From Williamwhitmania taraxaci (GTDB taxonomy: Bacteria > Bacteroidota > Bacteroidia > Bacteroidales > Williamwhitmaniaceae): a stretch of DNA of 64,000 nucleotides. Shown one piece after another: positions 18,422-27,661 of this stretch. Within the stretch, counting starts at the first letter, position 1. Every line of letters begins with the position of its first letter. The notes beneath the pieces are model-generated. The model saw only the letters and a list, made by a program, of their open reading frames with translations. It was not told the DNA's origin and ran no database searches. The stretch spans positions 1 to 64,000 of the forward strand of contig NZ_FMYP01000007.1 of the NCBI RefSeq assembly GCF_900096565.1. Direction: 5' to 3'. A program made the translations under genes and the position numbers.

Positions 18422-19459
18422 CTATTCTTTTACCCTTAAAAACGATTTAGCAAAGAGCAAACCATTAATCTGACCCTGGGTATATGCCTTTAACTCGGCA
18501 TAATCGCCACGCGCAAATTTTAGAAAACCGGATGCTTGTCCATAAATAGAGGGCAATTTACAACGATTGGTAAGGTAATAACCATCGAGAAAAGTTTTAA
18601 CTCCACCCGAAATAATTACCTGCTTACACTGAATTGCCTGTTTGCTATCAACCATTTCATTTACCACACCAAGCATCTCCTCGGCGGTGTGCCCAATAAG
18701 AGCAAGCGGGCCAAAAAGTTCTTGCTGTTCGGGAGTGCTGCGCTGCAACTCTACGCTGGCAAAGTTGGTACCTCCAAAAGCAGCGAATTCGAGTGCCTCA
18801 ATTGGCAACGACAAAATTTTTCGAATGCTTTCCGGCCCCATACCCTGCCCCACCTCTTTTACTATCACTTTCATTTTGGTAAGAGAAAGAAACTCTTCAA
18901 CTATGCTAAATGGCGCATGGTGAAGCAAATCGCCCTCAGGCTGAAGCCACTCCTGTATTGGATTTACATGAATTATTAATCCATCGGCCCGCAGTCGTTC
19001 CACTAAACCGATAAGTTTATGGTAGGTTCCATCTTGGAGCATACGCTCCAGCTGAGCGATGCCTATATTTGCATAGAAGGGAAGATCATCTCCAATGATG
19101 CTTCGCATATCAAAATCGGCAAAATACTCCTCTTTTTCGAGAAGAATACGACAGGAACCCAATCCCATACCCATACCAAACTCGTTACATGCACGAGCCA
19201 AGTTTGTGTTAATGGTTCGAGCCAAAGCAGTGCCCCCGGTCATGCTACTTACCCATATAGGCACACGCATTGTTTTACCAAGAAACGGAAATGGCTCCAA
19301 CACTCCTTGCATATGCGATCCCATGAGCGGCTCATAGGAAAAGCGAGAATCGGAGTGTGGTGCAGCCACTTGCGATTTGAATGCCAAGTCGATATGATCC
19401 TTTTTTCTATCTTCCATTAACCGATTATTTTGTATTCCTTGGTTAGTTTTCTCTTTCAA
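18422..19459 (-). CDS. fni: Isopentenyl-diphosphate delta-isomerase, type 2 (FMN)
   Basis: 345 residues with the DRKKDHIDLAF start region, IIHVNPIQEWLQPEGD, the FMN/phosphate-site stretch VKEVGQGMGPESI and AFGGTNFASVEL. It interconverts IPP and DMAPP using reduced FMN. Met15 (19417) may be the true start because recognisable homology begins there. It stands first among the mevalonate genes, 15 bases before mvaA and 74 after the acyl-CoA dehydrogenase. Confidence 0.93.
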   Translation of the reverse strand: MKEKTNQGIQNNRLMEDRKKDHIDLAFKSQVAAPHSDSRFSYEPLMGSHMQGVLEPFPFLGKTMRVPIWVSSMTGGTALARTINTNLARACNEFGMGMGLGSCRILLEKEEYFADFDMRSIIGDDLPFYANIGIAQLERMLQDGTYHKLIGLVERLRADGLIIHVNPIQEWLQPEGDLLHHAPFSIVEEFLSLTKMKVIVKEVGQGMGPESIRKILSLPIEALEFAAFGGTNFASVELQRSTPEQQELFGPLALIGHTAEEMLGVVNEMVDSKQAIQCKQVIISGGVKTFLDGYYLTNRCKLPSIYGQASGFLKFARGDYAELKAYTQGQINGLLFAKSFLRVKE

Positions 19460-19533
19460 AAATAGAACAACTATTCAAAAACAGAAAATGTAACAGATAA
19501 ATTCACTATTCAGAAGCCAAGAGCAATTCTTAC

Positions 19534-20682
19534 CTATATTTTACAACCCACCTTACGCGCAATTACGAGCTTCAATATTTCAGAAGTTCCCTCTCCTACA
19601 TGTAAAATTCGCTGGTCGCGGAAGTGACGTTCTATCAGGCTTCCTTTTACCAAACCATAGGCACCATGAATTTGGCTTCCTTCGGTGGCAGCAAATGTAG
19701 CCACTTCGGAGCAAAACAGCTTAGCCATAGCTGCCTCTTTTCCAAATGGTTTATCGTTATCTTTTAACCATACAGCATGGTATAAGAGTTGTCGAGCGGC
19801 TTCAATTTTCATTGCCATTTCGGCCAACTTAAAAGCAACTGCCTGAAAGCTGGATATTGGCTTCCCGAACTGATGGCGGGTATTAGCATAAGCAAGCGAC
19901 TCCTCGTAAGCGCCAATAGCCAAACCAAGCCCCATAGCACCAATGCTTAAACGCCCTGCGTCAAGAGTTTCGAGCATTAGCCTTCCGCCCTTACCAATTT
20001 CTCCTAAGATATTTGACTCTGGAACTTTTATATTATTGAAAAATAGTTTACCAGTGTCGGACGCGCGCCACATCATCTTTCCAGTAATACGCTCAACCTC
20101 ATAACCAGCACTTCTGGGGACTAGTATTGCCGAAATTTCGCCTCTACCGTTACGCTCACCAGTTCGAGCCATCAGAGTAATTCCGCCCGAAACTAATGAT
20201 GTTCCATTTGAAATAAAGGTCTTTTTTCCATTAATTTCCCACTCATTATTACTCACGTGAGCGGTAGTTTCCACACCAAGAGCATCGCTACCAGCGTTAG
20301 GCTCGGTAAGACCGAAGGCCCAAACCGATTCGCCGGTACAGAGTGATGGCAAAAATTTACGCCGTTGCTCCTCGGTTCCGTAATAGTAAATAGGATTAAC
20401 GCCTAAACAGTTGTGCGCAGCAAGCGTTCCGGCCTGAGAGCCATCGACTTTAGCCAACTCCTCAACGGCAATAACAAGTGCCATATAGTCGAGTCCTTGT
20501 CCGCCATACTCCTTAGGCACAACAATCCCAAACAGCCCCAGCTGTCCCATTTCGCGCGTAAGTTCTACGGAGAATGTCTCCTTTTCATCGTATTCAACCG
20601 CAACGGGTTTCACACGCTCTTGGGCGAATGCGCGCACTTTTGCCCTTAACTCTTGGTGTATTTTACTTTGGTCGTAATCCAT
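19534..20682 (-). CDS. Acyl-CoA dehydrogenase, probable isovaleryl-CoA dehydrogenase by context
   Basis: 382 residues with the full family pattern: FGLTEPNAGSDA near residue 125, the helix-G region, RHQFGKPISSFQ and HVGEGTSEILKLVIAR at the end. The catalytic Glu is at the usual C-terminal place (GEGTSE) as in short/medium-chain enzymes, while classical isovaleryl-CoA dehydrogenases carry it in helix G, where this protein has Gly (DAGRLSI). Substrate is therefore assigned from neighbours: the carboxylase and hydratase that follow isovaleryl-CoA oxidation flank it. FAD-dependent; an electron-transfer flavoprotein must be encoded elsewhere. Confidence 0.88.
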   Translation of the reverse strand: MDYDQSKIHQELRAKVRAFAQERVKPVAVEYDEKETFSVELTREMGQLGLFGIVVPKEYGGQGLDYMALVIAVEELAKVDGSQAGTLAAHNCLGVNPIYYYGTEEQRRKFLPSLCTGESVWAFGLTEPNAGSDALGVETTAHVSNNEWEINGKKTFISNGTSLVSGGITLMARTGERNGRGEISAILVPRSAGYEVERITGKMMWRASDTGKLFFNNIKVPESNILGEIGKGGRLMLETLDAGRLSIGAMGLGLAIGAYEESLAYANTRHQFGKPISSFQAVAFKLAEMAMKIEAARQLLYHAVWLKDNDKPFGKEAAMAKLFCSEVATFAATEGSQIHGAYGLVKGSLIERHFRDQRILHVGEGTSEILKLVIARKVGCKI

Positions 20683-20688
20683 ATCCTA

Positions 20689-22659
20689 TCAAATTTTTTC
20701 TAAAATAATTAGTTCAGCACCATCGGATACTTGGTCGTCTAGGCTTACCAAAACTTTACCAATTTTTGCCCGCTGTGGTGATGATATTAGGTTTTCCATC
20801 TTCATTGCTTCAATAATCATCAAAGTGCTTCCTACCTCCACTATCTCTCCTTCGATTACCGAGAGTGACAATACTTTTCCATGCAAGGGTGAAATTACCA
20901 CTCTTTCGCCCGATTCCAATCGTATAGGCCTAGGCTTATACTCACCATCCGACAAGTGATTGGGATACTCCAATCTATAGTTTCGATTGCCAAAAGTCAA
21001 GTAAACACCCCAATTTTTCCGAGTAAAAAACAGGGTCATTCGCTCGCCATCTTTTTCAAATTCGAGTTTACTCTCAGAAAAAACGAAATTGGTGGCAGAA
21101 TGGCTTCCATCCGGCAACTCGAGAGTCAGACTGTTTTGTCGAAAAAGAGAAATGGGAAATTCGAAAGAGTCATTTAAGTGCGTAAACCGCAACCGGCCCA
21201 TAGGTTGCGAAGCCCCGAATGAAGTCCACACCTTCTGCAATAATGAAGGTTGCGTGGAGTTATTAGTCAAGGTTGTAATTGCAAAGGCTAATATTACCTC
21301 CGTGGGCAGTAACTGATTATTGCTATAACCAGTGGCAATTTCATCAATGGTATTGGTTGAAATTCGGTTCGATGCAAACTGCTTCGATTCAATAACATAC
21401 TGCAAGAAACCAATGTTATTAGTTACTCCATGCAAAAAACTCTGTCCTAAAACCTGCCTTAACCGAGAAATTGCCTCCTTCCGGTTGCTCCCTTTAACAA
21501 TTACCTTCCCAAGCATTGGGTCGAACAACCCAGTTACCTGATCGTGGGCACGCATGGCATGCTCCACTCTAAGCCAAGGCTCAACAGGAAAAGCAAATGC
21601 ATCAATGGTGCCGGTTGCTGGAGCAAAATTTCGTTCAGAATCTTCGGCATAAACGCGCACCTCAATGGCATTGCCCTTCAGCCAAATATTTTCTTGCGAA
21701 ATCAGTAAACTTTCGCCGCCTGCAACCTGCAGCTGTATTTCCACTATATCGGTAGAGGTAACCATCTCCGTTACCGGATGCTCTACTTGAATACGCGTAT
21801 TCATCTCGAGAAAAAACACATTGCCTTGCCCATCAAGAAGAAATTCAACGGTACCAGCACTTCGATAGTTGACGTGAGCGGCAAGGGCAAGGGCGTAGCC
21901 AGTAATTCGTTCTCGCTGATCGATACTCAATGAAGGAGAAGGAGCCTCCTCTACAATTTTTTGATATCGACGCTGGAGGCTGCATTCTCTATCGAAGAGA
22001 TGTATGACCTTACCGTTACCATCGCCTATAATCTGAACCTCAATATGCCTTGCCTCTGGAATATACTTTTCGATATAAACTTCTCGAGTTCCAAAAGCAG
22101 CTCCAGCTTCCCTTGCCGACTGTTTCAGGAGCGAATCGAGATGATCGAGACCTTGAGCAATATACATCCCTTTCCCACCACCACCACCTGCAGGTTTTAC
22201 TAATACCGGGAATCCTATAGTAGCAGCAAGGGCAAGGATATCAGCACTCGATCCGGTTGCGCCAGGAAGCGTTGGTATTCCAATATTGGTAGCAATATCA
22301 CGGGCGGCCACTTTATTCCCCAAAAGGGCAATAGATGTTGATGTGGGACCAACAAACCTGATACCTGCATGCTCAACTGCCTCGGCAAACTCGGCATTCT
22401 CCGATAAAAACCCATAACCTGGATGGATAGCATCCGCTTGATGCGTCTTAGCCAATTCTACAATTTTCGCTATATTCAGGTAAGTGTCCCGTAATGATCC
22501 GGAACCTAAACTTACTGCGCTATCGGCCATCATAGCATGAAGCGGCCTACCTTCATCTTCGGAATAAACCGCAATAGTATGAATACCCAACCGCTTTGCG
22601 GTGCGCATGATGCGGAGGGCTATTTCACCCCTGTTAGCTATAAGTAGTCTTGAAATCAT
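20689..22659 (-). CDS. Methylcrotonyl-CoA carboxylase, biotin-containing alpha subunit
   Basis: 656 residues: biotin carboxylase domains from the start (IANRGEIALRIMRTAKRLG), the Gly-rich ATP loop VKPAGGGGGKGMYIA near residue 160, FFLEMNTRIQVEHPVTEM near 290, then a linker domain and a C-terminal biotinyl domain with EAMKMENLI, whose Lys carries biotin. Size and layout fit MccA/LiuD; the propionyl-CoA version is similar, so the choice rests on the clear methylcrotonyl type of the beta subunit. Six bases before the dehydrogenase gene. Confidence 0.9.
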   Translation of the reverse strand: MISRLLIANRGEIALRIMRTAKRLGIHTIAVYSEDEGRPLHAMMADSAVSLGSGSLRDTYLNIAKIVELAKTHQADAIHPGYGFLSENAEFAEAVEHAGIRFVGPTSTSIALLGNKVAARDIATNIGIPTLPGATGSSADILALAATIGFPVLVKPAGGGGGKGMYIAQGLDHLDSLLKQSAREAGAAFGTREVYIEKYIPEARHIEVQIIGDGNGKVIHLFDRECSLQRRYQKIVEEAPSPSLSIDQRERITGYALALAAHVNYRSAGTVEFLLDGQGNVFFLEMNTRIQVEHPVTEMVTSTDIVEIQLQVAGGESLLISQENIWLKGNAIEVRVYAEDSERNFAPATGTIDAFAFPVEPWLRVEHAMRAHDQVTGLFDPMLGKVIVKGSNRKEAISRLRQVLGQSFLHGVTNNIGFLQYVIESKQFASNRISTNTIDEIATGYSNNQLLPTEVILAFAITTLTNNSTQPSLLQKVWTSFGASQPMGRLRFTHLNDSFEFPISLFRQNSLTLELPDGSHSATNFVFSESKLEFEKDGERMTLFFTRKNWGVYLTFGNRNYRLEYPNHLSDGEYKPRPIRLESGERVVISPLHGKVLSLSVIEGEIVEVGSTLMIIEAMKMENLISSPQRAKIGKVLVSLDDQVSDGAELIILEKI

Positions 22660-22683
22660 ATCAGCAGAAACTATTCATTGGGA

Positions 22684-23481
22684 CTAAAGTTCATGGCGCC
22701 TATTAAATTTTGCTTTTCGTTTTTCCAGAAAAGCGGCAATACCCTCCTTTGCCTCATCCCCAGCACGCATTTCAGCAAGCACAGTCGATGTATGATCTAC
22801 CATATTATGAAAAGAGTGGTTGCAACGCGTCTCCAATATTAAGGTTTTGCAGATTCCTTGCGCCAGCGGAGCACCTTCGAGTAAACTACCCAGCAGATCC
22901 GTTAACTTCTCGGGGATAGAAATGGAAGGAGTAACCTCAGAGATCAATCCAAAATCAATTGCATCCTCGGCATTGAATCGCCTTCCGGTGAGCATCAATT
23001 CCCGCATTTTGCCTTCGTTCATTCGTTGGGCTACGTAAGGCATTATGGTAGCAGGAACCAGACCCAATTTAACTTCGCTAAACGACATCATGGTAGATGG
23101 GTCGGCAAGGATATAGTCCGATGCAGCAATTAATCCAATAGCACCACCGTAGGCATAACCATGAACAACACAAACAACCGGTTTGGGCAAAGCGTTTAGT
23201 TGGCAAAACATATTCGCCAATGCCCTACTTTCGCGCAGTACCTCTAACTCCATTCCCGGATTTCCACTTTTCGAAAAGGAAGCGAGATTGGCGCCCGAGC
23301 AAAATCCATCACCTCTACCACGAATGACCAAAACTCGAATTTCGGTAGTATTTATCACATAATCAATCTCATGCGTCAACTCAGTAACCATCGCAGGGCT
23401 AAGGGCATTTCTGGATGAGGGTTCATTCATCCATAAAGTATAAACAGAGCCCTTTAATTCTTTTTCGAGAATAGTATCCAT
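22684..23481 (-). CDS. 3-methylglutaconyl-CoA hydratase (enoyl-CoA hydratase family)
   Basis: 265 residues, crotonase fold. The oxyanion-hole stretches are FCSGANLASF and YAYGGAIGLIAASDYI, and SFSEVKLGLVPATIMPYV closely follows the LiuC/methylglutaconyl hydratase pattern. It would hydrate 3-methylglutaconyl-CoA to HMG-CoA, the step that joins leucine breakdown to mevalonate synthesis here. Three bases separate it from the beta subunit gene ahead of it. Confidence 0.87.
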   Translation of the reverse strand: MDTILEKELKGSVYTLWMNEPSSRNALSPAMVTELTHEIDYVINTTEIRVLVIRGRGDGFCSGANLASFSKSGNPGMELEVLRESRALANMFCQLNALPKPVVCVVHGYAYGGAIGLIAASDYILADPSTMMSFSEVKLGLVPATIMPYVAQRMNEGKMRELMLTGRRFNAEDAIDFGLISEVTPSISIPEKLTDLLGSLLEGAPLAQGICKTLILETRCNHSFHNMVDHTSTVLAEMRAGDEAKEGIAAFLEKRKAKFNRRHEL

Positions 23482-23484
23482 ACG

Positions 23485-25092
23485 CTACATTCTAAAGATT
23501 CCAAAATTTGGCTTTTCAAACTTTTGATTTAGCGAGGCAGCAATGCCCAACGCCAAAACTTTCCGAGTATCAGTAGGATCAATAATGCCGTCGTCCCAAA
23601 GCCGAGAAGTGCTGTAATACGCAGAACTTTCGCGCTGGAACTTAGCTAAGATCTCTTCACGCATTTTTTGAGACTCTGCTGCAGGAAGATTTTCTCCCTT
23701 GGCACGCAGCTGCTCTTCCTTTACCGATACCAGCACGTTTGCAGCCTGCTCGCCACCCATTACAGCAATTTTTGCATTGGGCCACATAAACAAGAGTCGA
23801 GGGCTAAATGCTCTGCCTGCCATAGCGTAATTGCCTGCACCATAAGAGGCACCAACTACAACAGTAAATACAGGTACCGATGCATTCGATACCGCATGAA
23901 TCATCTTTGCGCCATCGCGCGCAATACCGCCATGTTCATGCTTTTTACCCACGATAAATCCGGTAATATTTTGCAGAAAGATTATTGGTGTTTTTCGAGC
24001 ACAGCACAATTCAACAAAATGAGCACCCTTTAGCGCACTCTCCGAATTTAGAAATCCGTTATTGGCAATTATACCAATCGGGTAGCCCATAAGTCGAGCA
24101 AATCCAGTAACCAGGGTTGTTCCGTAGTTTTCCTTAAACTCATGAAAGCGACTTCCATCCACAATTCGCGCTATAATCTCGCGAACATCAAATCCTCGTT
24201 TTAGGTCGAATGGAACCACTCCATACAGCTGATCCTCCTCGTAGTGTGGCGGTTCAGGCTCCACCCAATCAACCTGCTGCCGATCGGGCGGTGGCAATGT
24301 TTCAAAAATGTTGCGGCAAATTTCCAACGCATGGGTATCGTTTTCGGCCAAATGGTCGGCCACTCCTGATGTGGTGGTATGTACAACTCCGCCGCCTAAC
24401 TCCTCGGCCGAAACCACTTCGCCAGTGGCAGCCTTAACCAATGGAGGCCCACCAATGAAGATGGTACCTTGGTTGCGAACTATAATCGCTTCATCGCTCA
24501 TTGCCGGAATATACGCACCACCAGCTGTGCATAGCCCCATAACAACAGATATCTGAGGAATACCCTTTGCCGATAACTTCGACTGATTATAGAAAATTCG
24601 TCCAAAATCATCTCTGTCGGGAAATACCCTATCCTGTTCGGGCAAAAAGGCACCACCAGAATCGACAAGATATACGCAAGGAAGATTGTTTTCTAATGCA
24701 ATTTCCTGTGCTCGTAAATGTTTTTTGATGGTTTCTCTGATGTATGTACCTCCCTTTGCTGTGGCATCGTTTGCTACAATAATCGCTTCTCTTCCGTGAA
24801 TTACCCCAATACCGGTAACGATACCTGCCGAAGGGAAACTATTGTTGTACTGGCCATTTGCTGCGAGTGCCGAAAGTTCAAGGAAAGGAGTTCCTTGATC
24901 CACAAGTAACCGTATTCGCTCTCTAGCAAGCAATTTCCCTCGCTCCTTGTGCCTTACAACCGAAATATCAGAATCTCTATATAAAACAGAACTTAGTTGT
25001 TCCTTAAAATAATTTACCGACTCAACATTGTTTTTGCATGAACGAATGTAGTCCACCGAACTAACATTAATAGATGTTTGAAGTCTATACAC
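23485..25092 (-). CDS. Methylcrotonyl-CoA carboxylase, carboxyltransferase beta subunit
   Basis: 535 residues, the usual MccB/LiuB length. Diagnostic blocks are [67 protein letters not shown] and [20 protein letters not shown], a far better match to methylcrotonyl than to propionyl enzymes. It transfers CO2 from biotin to methylcrotonyl-CoA. It is the first gene of the operon; no clear TAnnTTTG box was found in the ~100 bases upstream. Confidence 0.93.
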   Translation of the reverse strand: MYRLQTSINVSSVDYIRSCKNNVESVNYFKEQLSSVLYRDSDISVVRHKERGKLLARERIRLLVDQGTPFLELSALAANGQYNNSFPSAGIVTGIGVIHGREAIIVANDATAKGGTYIRETIKKHLRAQEIALENNLPCVYLVDSGGAFLPEQDRVFPDRDDFGRIFYNQSKLSAKGIPQISVVMGLCTAGGAYIPAMSDEAIIVRNQGTIFIGGPPLVKAATGEVVSAEELGGGVVHTTTSGVADHLAENDTHALEICRNIFETLPPPDRQQVDWVEPEPPHYEEDQLYGVVPFDLKRGFDVREIIARIVDGSRFHEFKENYGTTLVTGFARLMGYPIGIIANNGFLNSESALKGAHFVELCCARKTPIIFLQNITGFIVGKKHEHGGIARDGAKMIHAVSNASVPVFTVVVGASYGAGNYAMAGRAFSPRLLFMWPNAKIAVMGGEQAANVLVSVKEEQLRAKGENLPAAESQKMREEILAKFQRESSAYYSTSRLWDDGIIDPTDTRKVLALGIAASLNQKFEKPNFGIFRM

Positions 25093-25201
25093 AGTTGCCG
25101 TATTAGGTTTTTGTATACATTAAACAGTAAGAGGATTATTTTGTTGAATTATTAGTTCATGAAAAAGAACAAAACATTTGAAGAGTCGAAATCAGATATG
25201 C

Positions 25202-25229
25202 AAAAAAGGGCAGATTCCAGAATCTGCCC
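25202..25229 (-). terminator. Rho-independent terminator after trkH
   Basis: GGGCAGATT and AATCTGCCC form a 9-bp perfect stem around four bases, followed on the minus strand by six T. It separates trkH from the leucine/mevalonate operon. Confidence 0.85.
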
Positions 25230-25277
25230 TTATGCACACCAAGCCTCTTCAAGGCCTGCTAGTAAATCGTTGAATAA

Positions 25278-26717
25278 TTATTTCCACGATTTCATTAAGA
25301 ACAGCAACAGTAACCCATAAATCTCCATACGACCAAGAAGCATCACAATCGATAGAATCCATTTACCTAAATCGGGTATACTACTATAAGTTGTCATCGA
25401 ACCGACAATTCCAAAACCGGGTCCCACATTGCCCATACAGGCTGCGGAGGCTGAAAACGACGATAAAATATCTACCCCCATGGCAGCAAGCAAAACGGTC
25501 GAGATAAACACAATAAAGATATATAGGGCGATAAAAAGAATGGTGCCAGAAACCAATTCTTCATCCACTATGAATTTCTTAACCTTAACCGGAATTATCG
25601 CATTGGGGTGTTGCAGCTTCTTAACCTGTCGTTTGAGCGTTTGGTAAAAGATTACCACCCTATCGGTTTTGATACCACCAGAGGTTGAGCCCGAACAAGC
25701 ACACTGAAGTATTAAAAACAGCATTATCAGAATGGAGAAGGGTGGCCAAATGGCGGAATCAGCATTGGCAAACCCGGTGGTAGTGCCCACCGAAATTACC
25801 TGAAAAGAGGCATAACGCAAAGCATCTACCCATGTATGATATATGGGACCCTTTATATTAATGGTTACAAGGGCGATACCAACTATCAGGGAAAAGAAGT
25901 AGTACCGAGTAACGGCAGAGGTAAAGAGGTTGAACTTATGGAACATTATAGTAGCCCAAATCAAGCCAAAGTGCAGGCCGGAAAGGAACATAAACACCAT
26001 GGTGATAATTTCGATGGAAGGGCTATGGTAGAAGGCAATACTAAGATTCTTGGTACTAAACCCTCCAGTGGCAATCGTGGCAAAAGCATGGCATACTGCA
26101 TCGAACCAACTCATGCCGGCTATTTTCAGCAGTATTGTCTGAGATAAGGTTAAACCTAAATAGACAACCACAATGATATGCATTGTTTTGCGCGCCTGAT
26201 ACTTGAAATTATCCTTTGCTAATGGCGAGAGTTCAATCTTGGAAAGAGCCGTTTTTAGTTTCCCAAATGCAGGCATCACCACTAAGGCAAACAATACAAT
26301 ACCAATACCGCCAATAAAATGTGTAGATGCACGCCAGAATAGCAGCGAAGGTGGTAGCGCCTCCACATTATTAAGAATCGTAGAACCAGTTGTTGTATAG
26401 CCAGAAACAACTTCATACCAAGCGTTAACGAGAGAAAATTCCCCACCCCAAAGCAAGTAAGGCAACATGGCCACAACGCAGGATACTAGCCAACTTAAAA
26501 CAACAATGGCATAGCCCTCTTTGGTGTTTACATTGGAATCGTAGGGCACAAATACAACAGGAAAAACTGCCAATACAATTGTAATAAACATACTTAGCAG
26601 CAGTGGGATAAACCCAGTATCCTGATTAAAAAGCGAAATAACCGCAGAGATGGCCATAAACGCTGCATTGAAAAGCAGCACAAGACCTACTGTCCTTATT
26701 ACCTTGAACCAACGCAT
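25278..26717 (-). CDS. trkH: TrkH-type potassium transporter subunit
   Basis: 479 residues, about ten membrane segments with the four pore-loop selectivity regions, for example YTTTGSTIL, ATGGFST, STSGGIKTDR and NVGPGFG. It would take up potassium together with a cytoplasmic TrkA-type gating protein, which is not in the window. The gene starts 3 bases after the HAMP receptor-like gene, so the two are translationally close and may work together. Confidence 0.92.
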   Translation of the reverse strand: MRWFKVIRTVGLVLLFNAAFMAISAVISLFNQDTGFIPLLLSMFITIVLAVFPVVFVPYDSNVNTKEGYAIVVLSWLVSCVVAMLPYLLWGGEFSLVNAWYEVVSGYTTTGSTILNNVEALPPSLLFWRASTHFIGGIGIVLFALVVMPAFGKLKTALSKIELSPLAKDNFKYQARKTMHIIVVVYLGLTLSQTILLKIAGMSWFDAVCHAFATIATGGFSTKNLSIAFYHSPSIEIITMVFMFLSGLHFGLIWATIMFHKFNLFTSAVTRYYFFSLIVGIALVTINIKGPIYHTWVDALRYASFQVISVGTTTGFANADSAIWPPFSILIMLFLILQCACSGSTSGGIKTDRVVIFYQTLKRQVKKLQHPNAIIPVKVKKFIVDEELVSGTILFIALYIFIVFISTVLLAAMGVDILSSFSASAACMGNVGPGFGIVGSMTTYSSIPDLGKWILSIVMLLGRMEIYGLLLLFLMKSWK

Positions 26718-26720
26718 AGG

Positions 26721-27497
26721 TTAATTTTCGGGATTAGTTTTTTGGCCCTTTTTGGCTTGAGTCACAAGCGTAGCAATGGCATCGCGCAACTCCCCAATTT
26801 CGTCCTTCGTTTCTACTACAACATCGAAGGGGATCTTATGCTTTACGAAATCATCAACCGCGCGGGTAAGCTTCACAATGGGTGAAAGAAAATAGTGGTT
26901 TAAAAAAAGGTTGAATAAAATGGTAAGAAAAAAGCCTGCACAGATGGCAATAATACCTGGCATAATGGCACGATAGGTATTATTCTCGAGATCAGATGCA
27001 TTAGCAATGATCGCCGTTTCATTAATTGTCATCAAGGATTTTACCCGCTTCGATACACGGTTATAGGCAGGGTTCAACTCCGTAACATACCACTTTCGAT
27101 CCAACTCCAGCACTTCGGCACGAACAGAAAGCCCACTCAATAAGGAATCGAATTGGGCATGATCCATACGGATGGAGTCCACCAATTCCTTTTCACCTGC
27201 GATGGTTAGGTTACCCATGGCGGCGAGAATACCTGCGTGGAATAACTCACGGCCACCGCTCAGTTGAACAAAACCACTATCGACATTGCCGGCCAGCACC
27301 TGAAGCAACCCAGAATTCTCCTGCTCAAGAGCATCAAGCATCCCTTTGGATATTTCTATACTCTTGTAGTTCTCGTGCAGCAATCCTGATACCGATTTGC
27401 CAACGGTGGTAAGCAGATAGATGGACATTGCGCCCGAAATAAGCAACACAAACCCCAGCAATACAAATCCACTTAATATTTTTCCTTTAATCCCCAT
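26721..27497 (-). CDS. Membrane receptor with four-helix-bundle sensor and HAMP domain, no output domain
   Basis: 258 residues: membrane segment ~9-30, an extracytoplasmic all-helical region to ~180 resembling chemoreceptor-type four-helix-bundle sensors, a second membrane segment ~182-204, then a HAMP-like stretch (LSPIVKLTRAVDDFVK ... KDEIGELRDAIATLV) and an abrupt end at a charged tail. No kinase, cyclase or methyl-accepting domain follows. It leads trkH by 3 bases, which suggests a sensing or regulatory link to potassium uptake. It could also be the leftover of a longer receptor. Confidence 0.75.
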   Translation of the reverse strand: MGIKGKILSGFVLLGFVLLISGAMSIYLLTTVGKSVSGLLHENYKSIEISKGMLDALEQENSGLLQVLAGNVDSGFVQLSGGRELFHAGILAAMGNLTIAGEKELVDSIRMDHAQFDSLLSGLSVRAEVLELDRKWYVTELNPAYNRVSKRVKSLMTINETAIIANASDLENNTYRAIMPGIIAICAGFFLTILFNLFLNHYFLSPIVKLTRAVDDFVKHKIPFDVVVETKDEIGELRDAIATLVTQAKKGQKTNPEN

Positions 27498-27611
27498 ATT
27501 GTAGTCTTAAGCAACAATGACAAAATTCACTATATTTCCACAAATATACAAGCGCCTTATTCACACGAGTTGCTAGATGTGCTGGAATATTTTTATTTCG
27601 CCAGCAAGGTA

Positions 27612-27641
27612 GCGCAAGTTTTTTTTTAAAGTGGTGTCTAA
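27612..27641 (+). promoter_or_regulatory. Putative ECF-sigma promoter ahead of the sigma gene
   Basis: GCGCAAGTTTTT, 12 bases, then GTCTAA. The identical pair with the identical 12-base gap recurs at 28231-28260. An AAGTTTTT-like -35 with a GTCTAA -10 fits ECF promoters; the start codon lies about 20 bases downstream, so autoregulation is likely. Confidence 0.6.
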
Positions 27642-27661
27642 CCACAATAAATGCATGAAAA

